Shown: positions 47,884 through 57,948 of the stretch, piece by piece
Numbering within the stretch: position 1 is the stretch's first letter
How the letters are laid out: each line of letters opens with the position of its first letter
Source: Serratia sp. H1w
GTDB taxonomy: Bacteria > Pseudomonadota > Gammaproteobacteria > Enterobacterales > Enterobacteriaceae
Direction: 5' to 3'
Assembly (NCBI RefSeq): GCF_000633355.1
Contig: NZ_AYMQ01000077.1
Span: 1-64,000 of the forward strand
DNA length: 64,000 bases
Notes under the pieces: generated by a model
Databases searched by the model: none
What the model was told of the DNA's origin: nothing
The model's input: only the letters and a program-made list of their open reading frames with translations
Translations under genes and position numbers: made by a program

Positions 47884-49572
47884 ATGAAAACGCTGCTGAT
47901 GATAGACAGTTCGCTCGGACAGGCTCGTAGCCACCTGGCGAAACGCATACTTGAGGCCGCTGCGGCCAAAACCGGCCTGACGCTGGTTAACTCGGTCAGC
48001 GAGGCTGAACTGGTCGTGGTGGCGGGTGCTTCCGCTCCTGCTGACGCCGAGCTGAACGGCAAACAGGTTTATATTGGTGATGTGGAACACGCGGTGCGTG
48101 AACCCGAAGCCTTCCTGACCGCGGCCCAGGCACAAGCCAAACCGTATCAGGCTCCGGCGCAGTCTGTGACCCTGGTAAAAACCGCCGGTCCGAAACGTAT
48201 TGTTGCCGTCACTGCCTGTCCGACCGGTGTTGCGCATACCTTTATGGCAGCCGAAGCCATCGAGAGCGAAGCCAAGAAGCGTGGCTGGTGGGTGAAGGTG
48301 GAAACTCGTGGTTCCGTAGGTGCCGGGAATGCCATCACGCCAGAAGAAGTGGCGGCGGCCGATCTGGTGATCGTCGCGGCGGATATTGAAGTGGATCTGG
48401 ACAAGTTTGCCGGTAAGCCGATGTACCGTACCTCGACCGGTTTGGCACTGAAGAAAACCGTGCAGGAACTGGATAAGGCGCAGGTTGAAGCCGAGATCTT
48501 CCAGCCGCAAAAAAGCGGTGGCACCGCGAACTCAGGCAAGAAGAAAGAGAGCGCCGGGCCTTATCGCCACCTGCTGACCGGCGTGTCTTACATGCTGCCG
48601 ATGGTCGTGGCGGGCGGTCTGTGTATCGCGCTGTCGTTCGTGTTTGGTATCAAGGCGTTTGAAGTGAAGGGGACGTTGGCTGCGGCGCTGATGCAGATCG
48701 GTGGCGGTTCGGCCTTCGCGCTGATGGTGCCGGTTCTGGCGGGTTATATCGCGTTCTCCATTGCGGATCGTCCTGGCCTAACGCCCGGTCTGATCGGCGG
48801 GATGTTGGCGGTTAGCACCGGTGCCGGTTTCCTCGGCGGTATTATTGCCGGTTTCCTGGCGGGTTATGTGGCCAAGGCCATCAGCAGTAAGCTGCATCTG
48901 CCACAGAGTATGGAAGCGCTTAAGCCAATCCTGATTATTCCACTGGTTGCCAGCCTGATCACCGGTTTGATCATAATTTACGTGGTGGGTACTCCCGTCG
49001 CGAAAATCATGGAAGGCCTGACCAACTGGCTGCAATCGCTGGGCACCGCTAACGCGGTACTGCTGGGCGCTATTCTGGGTGCGATGATGTGTACCGACAT
49101 GGGCGGCCCGGTGAATAAGGCGGCCTATGCCTTTGGCGTGGCGCTGTTGAGTTCTTCGGTCTACGCACCTATGGCGGCGATTATGGCGGCAGGTATGGTG
49201 CCACCGCTGGCGATGGGGCTGGCGACCATTCTGGCACGCCGCAAGTTCGAGAAATCCGAACAGGAAGGGGGCAAGGCTGCACTGGTGTTGGGGCTGTGCT
49301 TTATCACCGAAGGGGCAATCCCGTTTGCGGCTCGTGATCCAATGCGCGTTCTGCCGTGCTGTATCGCCGGTGGTGCCTTGACCGGCGCACTGTCGATGGC
49401 CTTCGGTGCAAAACTGATGGCACCACACGGTGGTCTGTTCGTACTGCTGATCCCTGGAGCAATCTCACCGGTACTGCTGTATCTGCTGGCGATTGTTGCG
49501 GGTACGCTGTTGGCGGGTGTGGCCTATGCGGTCATCAAACGCTCTGAAGTGCCGGTAGCCACGCTGGCCTAA
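47884..49572 (+). CDS. fruA: Fructose-specific PTS EIIBC component FruA
   Basis: 562 residues: a degenerate EIIB-like domain (about 1-100), the active EIIB with phosphorylated C112 in VTACPTGVAHT, then EIIC with about nine membrane segments. Family marks are DMGGPVNKAAYAF and FITEGAIPFAARDP in EIIC. It imports and phosphorylates fructose to fructose 1-phosphate. Last gene of the Cra-controlled operon, ending at a clear terminator. In E. coli the pseudouridine genes (psu) follow; here nfo follows directly. Confidence 0.97.
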   Translation: MKTLLMIDSSLGQARSHLAKRILEAAAAKTGLTLVNSVSEAELVVVAGASAPADAELNGKQVYIGDVEHAVREPEAFLTAAQAQAKPYQAPAQSVTLVKTAGPKRIVAVTACPTGVAHTFMAAEAIESEAKKRGWWVKVETRGSVGAGNAITPEEVAAADLVIVAADIEVDLDKFAGKPMYRTSTGLALKKTVQELDKAQVEAEIFQPQKSGGTANSGKKKESAGPYRHLLTGVSYMLPMVVAGGLCIALSFVFGIKAFEVKGTLAAALMQIGGGSAFALMVPVLAGYIAFSIADRPGLTPGLIGGMLAVSTGAGFLGGIIAGFLAGYVAKAISSKLHLPQSMEALKPILIIPLVASLITGLIIIYVVGTPVAKIMEGLTNWLQSLGTANAVLLGAILGAMMCTDMGGPVNKAAYAFGVALLSSSVYAPMAAIMAAGMVPPLAMGLATILARRKFEKSEQEGGKAALVLGLCFITEGAIPFAARDPMRVLPCCIAGGALTGALSMAFGAKLMAPHGGLFVLLIPGAISPVLLYLLAIVAGTLLAGVAYAVIKRSEVPVATLA

Positions 49573-49586
49573 CGGTTACGCAAAAC

Positions 49587-49622
49587 AAAAAAACCGGCAT
49601 CTGAACCATGCCGGTTTTTTTT
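49587..49622 (+). terminator. Terminator of fruBKA and nfo
   Basis: AAACCGGCAT...ATGCCGGTTT, an eight- to ten-bp stem with a short loop, followed by eight or more T, with an A run on the other side; it lies between two convergent genes and works both ways. Confidence 0.9.
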
Positions 49623-49636
49623 ATCCCCACAGCAAG

Positions 49637-50476
49637 CTATTGCTGCGCTTTCAGCCAGGCAATCTCCTCGGCCCAGATATCCGGATTCACCGTCTCCAGG
49701 ATCAGCGGGATCCCATCAAAACGCTCGTCGCGCATGATATAGCTGAATACGGTCTTACCGATATTGCCTTCGCCCAGACTGTGGTGGCGGTCAACCCGGC
49801 TGCCAAACTCGCTCTTGGCATCGTTAAGATGCATACCGCGCAGGTAGTTAAAGCCCACTACGTCGCCCAGTTCCTTAAACGTCTTTTGGCAATCTTCTTC
49901 GGTACGCAGATCGTAACCGGCGGCGAAAGCGTGGCAGGTATCAATGCAGACGCCGACGCGACTCTTGTCTTCCACACCGTCGATGATGGCTGCCAGGTGT
50001 TCAAACTTGAACCCCAGATTGCTGCCTTGCCCGGCGGTGTTTTCGATCACGGCGGTAACGCCCTGGGTTTTATCCAGCACGATGTTAATCGACTCGGCAA
50101 TCCGTGCCAGGCACTTGTCTTCATCGATCTGCATCAAGTGGCTGCCTGGGTGGAAGTTCAGCAGCGTCAGCCCCAGTTGTTCGCAGCGTTGCATCTCATC
50201 AAGAAACGCCTCGCGGGATTTCTCCAATGCCTCTGTTACCGGATGGCCAAGGTTAATCAGATAGCTGTCGTGCGGCAGGATTTGCCCTGGGCCGTAGCCG
50301 TACTGTGCGCAGGCACTTTTAAATTTATCTATCACGTCGGCTGGCAGTGGGGCTGCTTTCCATTGACGCTGGTTTTTAGTGAACAGGGCGAATGCGGTCG
50401 CCTCTAATTCGTGTGCGCGGATCACGGCTTGATCCACACCACCTGAAGCGCTGACATGTGCACCGACAAACTTCAT
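49637..50476 (-). CDS. nfo: Endonuclease IV Nfo
   Basis: 279 residues from ATG at 50476, chosen because GGAG then sits 7 bases upstream; an ATG six bases earlier is too close to it. AP endonuclease 2 family: [39 protein letters not shown] and [13 protein letters not shown] include the metal-binding residues of the tri-zinc site. It cuts 5' to abasic sites and removes 3' blocking groups. E. coli nfo is SoxRS-inducible; a soxbox was not identified. Confidence 0.96.
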   Translation of the reverse strand: MKFVGAHVSASGGVDQAVIRAHELEATAFALFTKNQRQWKAAPLPADVIDKFKSACAQYGYGPGQILPHDSYLINLGHPVTEALEKSREAFLDEMQRCEQLGLTLLNFHPGSHLMQIDEDKCLARIAESINIVLDKTQGVTAVIENTAGQGSNLGFKFEHLAAIIDGVEDKSRVGVCIDTCHAFAAGYDLRTEEDCQKTFKELGDVVGFNYLRGMHLNDAKSEFGSRVDRHHSLGEGNIGKTVFSYIMRDERFDGIPLILETVNPDIWAEEIAWLKAQQ

Positions 50477-50588
50477 TTTCATTCTCCTCTGATATCGGCA
50501 CCATTATGGCATTGATAAGCGAAGGATTGAATGGCGGTGAAATGAAGCGAGCCTGGAAACCCAGGCCCGCAGTAGAAGAAAGGTTAGA

Positions 50589-51668
50589 TTACAGCAGGTG
50601 TTGCACCAGCAGGTTGATAGCGCCACCGCCGATCACCAGCCAGGCAAACAACAATGTCGCCAGTAGGATGGGCTTCACGCCAGCCTGACGCACTGCGCTG
50701 ATGTGGGTAGTCAGGCCGAGCGCTGCCATCGCCATTGCCAGCATCCAGGTATCGATGGTGATCAGATGCTGCACCAGCGTAGTCGGGATCAGGTTGAACG
50801 AGTTCAGCCCGGCCACGGCAATAAACAACACGGCAAACCATGGAATGGTGATGGCCGATTTTTCGCTCTTGCTACCGCTCCCTGCCTTACGGCTGATGAA
50901 ACCAGACAGCAACAACAGGAACGGCGCCAACATCATGACGCGGATCATCTTGGCGATCACTGCCGCGTTTTCCGCATCCGGGCCGATAGCGTGGCCAGCA
51001 GCCACTACCTGAGCTACCTCATGGATTGTTGAACCCGCGTAGATGCCGAAGGTTTCCTGTGTGAATGGCAGCCACTGGAAATGCTCATTCAACTGGTATA
51101 GCCATGGATAGGCAAAGATCGCCAGCGTACCAAATACCACCACGGTCGAGACGGCTACGGCCACCTTGCTGGAGTCGGCCTTCAGCACCGGCTCGGTGGC
51201 CATCACGGCAGCGGCCCCACAGATGCTGCTACCAGCACCGATCAACATGGTGGTTTGGCTGTCCAGGCCAAACACTTTTTTCCCCAACCAGCAGGCCAGG
51301 AAAAAGGTGCTGCTCAGAGTGAGGGCATCGATAATGATACCGCTGGCTCCCACGTCAGCAATTTGCTGGAAGGTCAAACGAAAGCCATAAAGGATGATCC
51401 CCAGGCGCAGCAGTCGTTGTTTGGCCAACTGTACGCCGCTATGGCAGCTAGGTTGCAGCCACGGATACAGCGTGTTGCCGACCAGAATGCCTAGCAGGAT
51501 CGCCAACGTCAGGGCGCCTAATCCTAGCCCGGCAATCCAGGGAACATCCCCCGCCCAGACCGAAAACGCGGTCAGCGCGCCGGTCAGCAGTAAGCCTGGT
51601 ATCAGCCGTGGTAGTCCAAACAGGGGAAAGCGCTGTTCGGGATAGGTATGAGTGCTGTCACTCGCCAT
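50589..51668 (-). CDS. yeiH: YeiH family (UPF0324) putative sulfite/sulfate exporter
   Basis: 359 residues with about ten membrane segments. Family features are [13 protein letters not shown] and the paired [33 protein letters not shown] block. The gene is divergent from yeiE, as in E. coli. YeiE has been reported to sense sulfite, so export of sulfite is the likely role of YeiH. Proof for this orthologue is lacking. The 269-bp divergent region contains AT-rich sequence suited to LysR binding. Confidence 0.9.
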   Translation of the reverse strand: MASDSTHTYPEQRFPLFGLPRLIPGLLLTGALTAFSVWAGDVPWIAGLGLGALTLAILLGILVGNTLYPWLQPSCHSGVQLAKQRLLRLGIILYGFRLTFQQIADVGASGIIIDALTLSSTFFLACWLGKKVFGLDSQTTMLIGAGSSICGAAAVMATEPVLKADSSKVAVAVSTVVVFGTLAIFAYPWLYQLNEHFQWLPFTQETFGIYAGSTIHEVAQVVAAGHAIGPDAENAAVIAKMIRVMMLAPFLLLLSGFISRKAGSGSKSEKSAITIPWFAVLFIAVAGLNSFNLIPTTLVQHLITIDTWMLAMAMAALGLTTHISAVRQAGVKPILLATLLFAWLVIGGGAINLLVQHLL

Positions 51669-51937
51669 GATGATTTTGTCCTCTGCTAAATTCCTGAACG
51701 CAATGATAAAAGCAGACGACCTAAAAGAGAAATTGATTATATATTTATAACTTATCGATATAAGTGGTTTAGCGTCTGTCGATTATCTTGAGCACCAGGC
51801 TAGGTGTCGTAAACGTGATAATCTTATAAGGCAGGGACGTTAACTTACCGATGCCCCCGTGGCTGATGTTTTGGTGTTTTTATTTAAATGGTTTGGTCTG
51901 ATTTTTGGCTAACAATTCTCTTTATGTCGAGGCTGCT

Positions 51938-52831
51938 ATGCATATCACTTTGCGCCAACTGGAAGTCTTTACTGAGGTACTGAAAAGCGGATCAACCACT
52001 CAGGCCTCAGTGGTATTGGCTTTATCACAATCGGCGGTCAGCGCGGCGCTGGCCGATCTGGAAGGGCAACTGAAAGTCTTGCTGTTCGATCGCGTGGGCA
52101 AACGCCTGGTGATCAACGAGCATGGTCGTTTGTTGTACCCCAAAGCGCTGGCTCTGTTGGAGCAGGCGGGGGAAATTGAACAGCTGTTTTTGCATGACAG
52201 CGGGGCGCTGCGTATCGCCGCCAGCAGCACCATCGGCAACTATATGCTGCCGGAGATGATTGCCCACTATCGGCAGGATTTTCCTGCGACTCCGCTGGAG
52301 TTGAATGTGGGAAACAGCCAGGAGGTGATTGTTGCGGTAGCCGATTTCCGTGTCGATCTGGGGTTGATCGAAGGACCATGCCACATGCCGGAACTGGTCA
52401 CTCAGCCATGGCTGGAGGATGAGCTGGTGGTGTTTGCTGCGCCGGATAACCCGTTGACGCAGCAACCGGTGACGCTGGCAACACTGGCCAGCGCCCCTTG
52501 GATCCTGCGGGAACGGGGGTCTGGTACGCGAGAGGTGCTGGATCATCTGCTGTTGGCACATATGCCGAACTTCCAACTGGTGATGGAGTTAGGCAACTCG
52601 GAAGCGATCAAGCACGCGGTACGTCACGGCATCGGCATCAGTTGCCTGTCACGTCGCGTAGTGGAGGAGCAATTGGCCAGCGGGGTGTTGGTGGAGCTAA
52701 GTATCCCTCTGCCGCCGTTGATGCGTACGCTATACCTGATCCACCATCGGCAAAAGCATATTTCCAATGCGTTACAGCGTTTCCTGAGCTACTGCGTTGG
52801 GCCAAAGTCCGCTCAAGATCACACAAAGTAA
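51938..52831 (+). CDS. yeiE: LysR-family regulator YeiE
   Basis: 297 residues from ATG at 51938 ([20 protein letters not shown]). HTH region [24 protein letters not shown] is typical, followed by an effector domain with [25 protein letters not shown], the CysB/CbbR-like pattern. Gene order yeiH-yeiE-lysP is conserved. Reported as a sulfite-responsive regulator in relatives. It may also affect lysP, which follows. Confidence 0.93.
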   Translation: MHITLRQLEVFTEVLKSGSTTQASVVLALSQSAVSAALADLEGQLKVLLFDRVGKRLVINEHGRLLYPKALALLEQAGEIEQLFLHDSGALRIAASSTIGNYMLPEMIAHYRQDFPATPLELNVGNSQEVIVAVADFRVDLGLIEGPCHMPELVTQPWLEDELVVFAAPDNPLTQQPVTLATLASAPWILRERGSGTREVLDHLLLAHMPNFQLVMELGNSEAIKHAVRHGIGISCLSRRVVEEQLASGVLVELSIPLPPLMRTLYLIHHRQKHISNALQRFLSYCVGPKSAQDHTK

Positions 52832-52960
52832 CCATTAGGGCCGTTGCTAATAATTGTCCCCGGATTATGAAGCTATCTTATATCAGGGCAATGTTACTAG
52901 TGCGCGGGCGGGTATTTGTTACAATCCGGCCCTCATTTTTGACGAGCAGATAGGGTAAGA

Positions 52961-54442
52961 ATGGCTCAGCAGGATATAAAAACAGCGGGGCAGCAAGCAC
53001 CCGGATTACGCCGCGAGCTGAAAGCGCGGCATTTAACCATGATTGCCATTGGCGGTTCCATTGGTACCGGCCTGTTTGTGGCCTCTGGTGCAACGGTTTC
53101 CCAGGCAGGGCCAGGTGGCGCACTACTCTCCTACGCATTGATCGGTCTGATGGTGTATTTCCTGATGACCAGCCTGGGTGAGCTGGCGGCGTTTATGCCG
53201 GTTTCAGGATCGTTTTCGACCTATGGTGCCAAGTATGTTGAAGAAGGCTTTGGCTTCGCGCTGGGCTGGAACTACTGGTACAACTGGGCGGTGACCATTG
53301 CGGTCGATCTGGTAGCATCGCAACTGGTGATGAACTACTGGTTCCCGGACACGCCGGGCTGGATCTGGAGCGCCTTGTTCCTGGGCCTGATGTTCTTGCT
53401 TAACTACATCTCGGTCAAAGGCTTCGGTGAAGCGGAATACTGGTTCTCACTGATCAAGGTGAGCACGGTGATTATCTTTATCGGCCTCGGCGTACTGATG
53501 ATTTTCGGTATCCTGAAGGGCGGTGAAAACGCCGGTTGGCATAACTGGACGATCGGCGATGCGCCGTTTGCCGGTGGCTTCTCGGCCATGATAGGCGTGG
53601 CGATGATCGTCGGCTTCTCGTTCCAGGGTACTGAGTTGATCGGTATCGCTGCGGGTGAGTCGGAAGATCCAGGCAAGAACATTCCACGTGCGGTACGTCA
53701 GGTGTTCTGGCGTATTCTGTTGTTCTATATCTTCGCGATCCTGATCATCAGCCTGATCATTCCTTATACCGATCCAAGCCTGCTGCGTAATGACGTGAAA
53801 GACATCAGCGTCAGCCCGTTCACGCTGGTATTCGAACATGCTGGCCTGCTCTCTGCGGCGGCGGTGATGAACGCGGTGATCCTGACGGCGGTACTGTCTG
53901 CGGGTAACTCCGGGATGTATGCCTCCACCCGTATGCTGTTTACGTTGGCTTCGGAAGGTAAGGCACCACGTATTTTCGCCAAACTGTCGAAAGGCGGTGT
54001 ACCGCGTAATGCGCTGTATGCGACCACCGTGGTGGCGGCGTTGTGCTTCCTGAGTTCGATGTTCGGCAACCAGTCCGTGTACCTGTGGCTGCTGAATACC
54101 TCGGGTATGACCGGCTTTATCGCCTGGTTGGGGATCGCTATCAGCCACTACCGCTTCCGTCGCGGCTATGTGATGCAAGGGCATAACCTGAACGATCTGC
54201 CGTATCAATCCGGTTTCTTCCCGTTGGGGCCAATGTTTGCCTTCGTGCTGTGCTTGATCATCACGCTGGGGCAGAACTATCAGGCCTTCCTGGCGGACCG
54301 CATTGACTGGTACGGCGTGACGGCAACTTACATCGGTATTCCACTGTTCCTGATTATCTGGTTCGGTTACAAGCTGACGCGCGGCACTAAAGTCGTGAAG
54401 TACAGCGAAATGGAATTCCCGAAGTGGAACCCAAATAAGTAA
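52961..54442 (+). CDS. lysP: Lysine-specific permease LysP
   Basis: 493 residues (E. coli 489), APC amino-acid:H+ symporter with 12 membrane segments. Segment 1 reads GGSIGTGLFVASGATVSQAGP. Conserved GFSFQGTELIGIAAGESEDP and PFTLVFEHAGLLSAAAVMNAVIL place it in the AAT group; sequence and locus give LysP. It imports lysine and, in E. coli, also acts as co-sensor with CadC. No lysine riboswitch was found upstream, in line with protein-level control by ArgP. A terminator follows. Confidence 0.95.
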   Translation: MAQQDIKTAGQQAPGLRRELKARHLTMIAIGGSIGTGLFVASGATVSQAGPGGALLSYALIGLMVYFLMTSLGELAAFMPVSGSFSTYGAKYVEEGFGFALGWNYWYNWAVTIAVDLVASQLVMNYWFPDTPGWIWSALFLGLMFLLNYISVKGFGEAEYWFSLIKVSTVIIFIGLGVLMIFGILKGGENAGWHNWTIGDAPFAGGFSAMIGVAMIVGFSFQGTELIGIAAGESEDPGKNIPRAVRQVFWRILLFYIFAILIISLIIPYTDPSLLRNDVKDISVSPFTLVFEHAGLLSAAAVMNAVILTAVLSAGNSGMYASTRMLFTLASEGKAPRIFAKLSKGGVPRNALYATTVVAALCFLSSMFGNQSVYLWLLNTSGMTGFIAWLGIAISHYRFRRGYVMQGHNLNDLPYQSGFFPLGPMFAFVLCLIITLGQNYQAFLADRIDWYGVTATYIGIPLFLIIWFGYKLTRGTKVVKYSEMEFPKWNPNK

Positions 54443-54455
54443 GTCATTAGCACTA

Positions 54456-54483
54456 AACGCGGCGGGCAACCGCCGCGTTATTT
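54456..54483 (+). terminator. Terminator of lysP
   Basis: AACGCGGCGG and CCGCCGCGTT form a 10-bp stem with a GCAA loop, followed by TATTTCT. Confidence 0.85.
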
Positions 54484-54571
54484 CTCCCCTCCAAAAAACA
54501 ATCCCAGCTAAACTCTAACTTCAAAATACGATGGCAATAATGCCGGTCGGTCATTGGGCTATCAATTTTTT

Positions 54572-54709
54572 CCCTCACCCACAGTGCGAGAGAGCAGAGC
54601 GGTGTTGCGTAGGGGCGCCGCATGCTGCGCCCATGCAAAGGTCAGATGTGGGAGTCGAATTGTGGCACGGTAGGTCCCCTCTCCCTGTGGGAGAGGGGTA
54701 GGGTGAGGG
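54572..54709. repeat. MITE-like palindromic element, 138 bp
   Basis: Terminal inverted repeats CCCTCACCC and GGGTGAGGG enclose two internal palindromes. One is GGGCGCCGCATGCTGCGCCC (54613-54632), a near copy of the one at 35741-35760. The other is CCCTCTCCCTGTGGGAGAGGG at its right end (54677-54697), shared with the repeats at 19365-19510. No transposase is encoded. It lies between lysP and cirA. Confidence 0.6.
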
Positions 54710-54716
54710 GCGGTAA

Positions 54717-56702
54717 TCAGAAGTTGTAAGTCATACCCACGGTGTAACGACGGCCATCCAACGTGGTGTTGTAGTGTTCGTAATCCACGGTTTTATCCAG
54801 AATGTTGTAAACCCCACCGCTGAGTTGCAGGTTTTTAAGTGCCTGATAACTCACCCCGGCATCAACAAAGGTATAGGATGGCGTGCTGACCGCCATAGAG
54901 GTACGGCTCAGGTATTCCGAGGTTTCGCTGCGGAAGTTAACGCGTGACCACAGGCCCAGATCCTCAGTAGCTTGCCAATCCAGCACGCCATTGATCATGT
55001 GCTTCGGCATCTGGTTCAGCGCCTTGCCCTGGAACTCGCCGCTCTTTTGTTCTGACTCGGTAAAGGTGTAGTTGGTGCTCAGCTTCCAGTCGTCGGTGAT
55101 CTGCCAGCCGGTGGTCACTTCGATACCACGCATATTGGCTTTATCCACGTTGACGCGGTCGCTGACGAAATCATATGTCGTGTCACCGATGGTGCAAGCC
55201 GGATCGCTTGAACTGTTGCAGCGACGAACTTCGGTGATCTTGTCTTTGAAATCGGTGTTATACAGGGTGATACCTGCGTTCAGCCCCTCCTGGTTGTCCC
55301 ACAGAATGCCAACTTCTTCACTGATGCTTTTCTCTGGCTTCAGATTTGGGTTACCCACGATGATGCCATTGCTCACACCGCCGCCGGTGATTTGGCCCCA
55401 GTTGGCAGAGGATTGACGCAGGTCCGGTGAGCGGTAGCCCGCTGACACGCCGCCTTTCACGGTCCACATCTCCGTCAGGTGCCATACGCCGTACATGCGT
55501 GGTGTCCAGTGGCTACCGTAGTTCTGATCGCGATCCATACGGATGCCGGTGGTCAGGCTGAAGTCGTTGGTCAGCGCCCATTCATCTTCGGCGAACAGCG
55601 CCCAGCTCCAGCGGGTCAACTGATCCAGGCCATCTGCTGCTTCGAGTTGGTTGCCGCCGTCACTCAGTTTCTCGTAACGGTATTGCCCGCCGAGGTTCAG
55701 CATGTGGTCGCCAAGATCAAACTGGGTCTGGGTGTTGAAGATGGTGTTGTACATCTTCATGTCGCGCCCTGGATTATTGGTTTCTTCGCGCTGAATGTAG
55801 CTGGTGCTGTTACCAAAGTCGTAAGTACCGTTATGCGTGATCGAGTAGTTATTACGGGTATACAGGTTGTCGCTGGAGGAGTTGGGTTTACAGACGCCTT
55901 TGCGGCAGTTTTCTGATGCCACGGACTTGCCCGGCGTGCTGTTGCGATCCTGTAGGGAGCGGCCGATTTCAAAATCAAAATCGTTCCGCTCGTCCGGCGT
56001 CAGGCTGAAGACTGCCGTGCCACTGCGCATCCGCTGTTCGTTAAAGCCGTTGACGAAGTGATCTTCCCCACGGTGGGAAAACAGGCCATTCACGCGTAGG
56101 CCAAGCAGTCCATCGATTAGCGGGCCAGCGGCGTAGGCGTTGGTCTGGTAGATATCGCCGGAGTTCCGGTCTTCCTGGATGGTGGCATCGCCTTGCAGAG
56201 AGCCGGTCCAGGCTTTAGTGGTGGAGGTTTTGCGCGTGATGATGTTGATCACCCCACCCATGGCGTCGGAACCATAAAGTGAAGACATTGGCCCGCGCAC
56301 CACTTCAATACGTTCAATCGCCTGCAATGGGGGCAACCAACCCTGTTCGATACCGGCATTATCGCTGTTAGGGCGGGTGCCACGGGTATCGACGCGCTTA
56401 CCGTCGATCAGGATCAGCGTGTATTTGGAGGACATGCCCCGGATGCTGATATCGCTGCTGCTGCCACCGCCGGTGACAACTACGCCCGGCACGTCTTTCA
56501 ACGCATCGGTAACGTCGCGGTAGGCTCTGGTTTCCAGTTGTTGGCGAGGGATCACCGAAATGGTCGCTGGCGAGTCTTGGATTCTTTGCTGGAAACCGGA
56601 AGCGGTGACCACCATGGTATCCGCTGGTTGTGCCAGAACGCTGCCGCTGGCGAGTGATGCGAGGATTAACGCAGTCAAGGTGTTATAGCTTGGCTTTTCC
56701 AT
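54717..56702 (-). CDS. cirA: TonB-dependent catecholate siderophore receptor CirA
   Basis: 661 residues (E. coli 663). Signal peptide ends near VLAQ. TonB box DTMVV at about 28-32, then the plug domain with DSPATISVIPRQQLETRAYRDVTDALKDVPGV, and a 22-strand barrel ending YTVGMTYNF. It imports linear catecholates such as dihydroxybenzoylserine and is the receptor for colicin Ia. A Fur box lies upstream. The place after lysP is conserved. Confidence 0.95.
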   Translation of the reverse strand: MEKPSYNTLTALILASLASGSVLAQPADTMVVTASGFQQRIQDSPATISVIPRQQLETRAYRDVTDALKDVPGVVVTGGGSSSDISIRGMSSKYTLILIDGKRVDTRGTRPNSDNAGIEQGWLPPLQAIERIEVVRGPMSSLYGSDAMGGVINIITRKTSTTKAWTGSLQGDATIQEDRNSGDIYQTNAYAAGPLIDGLLGLRVNGLFSHRGEDHFVNGFNEQRMRSGTAVFSLTPDERNDFDFEIGRSLQDRNSTPGKSVASENCRKGVCKPNSSSDNLYTRNNYSITHNGTYDFGNSTSYIQREETNNPGRDMKMYNTIFNTQTQFDLGDHMLNLGGQYRYEKLSDGGNQLEAADGLDQLTRWSWALFAEDEWALTNDFSLTTGIRMDRDQNYGSHWTPRMYGVWHLTEMWTVKGGVSAGYRSPDLRQSSANWGQITGGGVSNGIIVGNPNLKPEKSISEEVGILWDNQEGLNAGITLYNTDFKDKITEVRRCNSSSDPACTIGDTTYDFVSDRVNVDKANMRGIEVTTGWQITDDWKLSTNYTFTESEQKSGEFQGKALNQMPKHMINGVLDWQATEDLGLWSRVNFRSETSEYLSRTSMAVSTPSYTFVDAGVSYQALKNLQLSGGVYNILDKTVDYEHYNTTLDGRRYTVGMTYNF

Positions 56703-56848
56703 GAGAGAAATATTCCCGTCCCGAGGTCAACAGGTTTTCCTGTTAATTATTTGATTTAAAATGAATATATGTTACGCCGCCACGAGAAATGGTCGTTTCG
56801 TGAAGAAAGCGTCAGGCCATTGTAAGGAAATTGACAGGAATGTAAATG

Positions 56849-56871
56849 CAAATGATAACTCATATCATTTG
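56849..56871 (-). promoter_or_regulatory. Fur box of cirA
   Basis: A perfect inverted repeat with 9-base arms CAAATGATA and TATCATTTG around ACTCA, close to the Fur 19-mer (GATAATGATAATCATTATC). It lies about 150 bases upstream of the cirA ATG, so iron repression is expected. Confidence 0.85.
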
Positions 56872-56952
56872 TATATTTATTTATCTAATGGCTTGAAACC
56901 AGAGGAAAAGAAAGGGTATTGCCCGGCACAGCCTAGAGGTGCGCCGGGGTGA

Positions 56953-57948
56953 TCAGCGTTTCTGGATGTAGGTGATCGCCAGTGCCAATGCCAGCACCAG
57001 TCCTTTAATGATATCCATTGCGTAATAGGGTACTGAGAGCATCACCAGTCCGTTTTGCAACACGCCCAGGATGATTGCGCCAACCAAGGTGCCCAGTGCG
57101 TTAGGTTTGCCGGAGCCAGCTAAAGAGAAGCCGATATAGGCCGCCGCCACCGCATCCATCAGGTAACCGCCGCCCGCATTGACCTGCGAGGAGCCAATAC
57201 GTGACGCCAGCAGAATACCGCCAAGGCCCGCCAGCAGCGAAGAAAGTACGTAAGCAGTAACCCTGTAACGTACCGTGCGGATACCGGAAAGGCGGGCGGC
57301 CTCCGGGTTACCGCCGATGGCATACATCCGGCGGCCATGCTTGGTCAGCGACAGGAAAAGCTGCATGATCACCGTTACCGCCAGCATAATCAGCACGATC
57401 ACCGGCACCTGGCCCAACGTGGAGAACACTTCAGGGATCATACCCTCGGCCATATCCCCATTCGGTAACACCATATTCTGGGTGATGGAGCCGCCGTAGC
57501 TATAGGTCATGGCTACGCCCTGGATCACGAACAGGCTGGCGAGCGTGGCCAACATATCGGGGATCTTCAGCACCACGATCAAAAAGGCATTGAACAGGCC
57601 GACTAACGTACACAGCAGCAGGGTCAACACGATGGCACCGGTGGTGCCGAAGCCGTACCAGGCAAACAGCGAGATCACCAACGCATTGGCAAGCGATGCC
57701 GTGGAGCCGACGGAGAGATCGAAACCGCCCACCGACAGTGAGATCGACACGCCAATCGCAATCACCGTCACGATGGCGATCGACCGCAGAATATTGATGA
57801 TGTTATTGGGATCGAGGAAGTTGTCGGAAGCCAGGCCAAACAGCGCGATCAAGGCGACAACGGTGAGCAACATTCCCCATTTATACAAAAACTCAAACAG
57901 CTGGTGGTGCCAGGGCAGCACGCTTTTCAGGGATAATTCTTTACTCAC
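56953..57948 (-). CDS. Sugar-type ABC transporter permease (RbsC family)
   Basis: 331 residues with about ten membrane segments, CUT2 (RbsC/XylH) family. Visible: ISLSVGGFDLSVGSTASLANAL, TKHGRRMYAIGGNPEAARLSGI and GTLVGAIILGVLQNGLVML. The start overlaps the ATPase stop by four bases. It transports a monosaccharide or sugar-like compound (ribose, autoinducer-2, nucleoside or polyol). No solute-binding protein gene is adjacent, which is unusual. The substrate cannot be named. Confidence 0.9.
   Translation of the reverse strand: MSKELSLKSVLPWHHQLFEFLYKWGMLLTVVALIALFGLASDNFLDPNNIINILRSIAIVTVIAIGVSISLSVGGFDLSVGSTASLANALVISLFAWYGFGTTGAIVLTLLLCTLVGLFNAFLIVVLKIPDMLATLASLFVIQGVAMTYSYGGSITQNMVLPNGDMAEGMIPEVFSTLGQVPVIVLIMLAVTVIMQLFLSLTKHGRRMYAIGGNPEAARLSGIRTVRYRVTAYVLSSLLAGLGGILLASRIGSSQVNAGGGYLMDAVAAAYIGFSLAGSGKPNALGTLVGAIILGVLQNGLVMLSVPYYAMDIIKGLVLALALAITYIQKR

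Noticed and set aside
53447..54469. 340-codon open frame on the minus strand
   Set aside because: Antisense to lysP, rich in Arg, Gln and His as expected from a GC-rich coding shadow.
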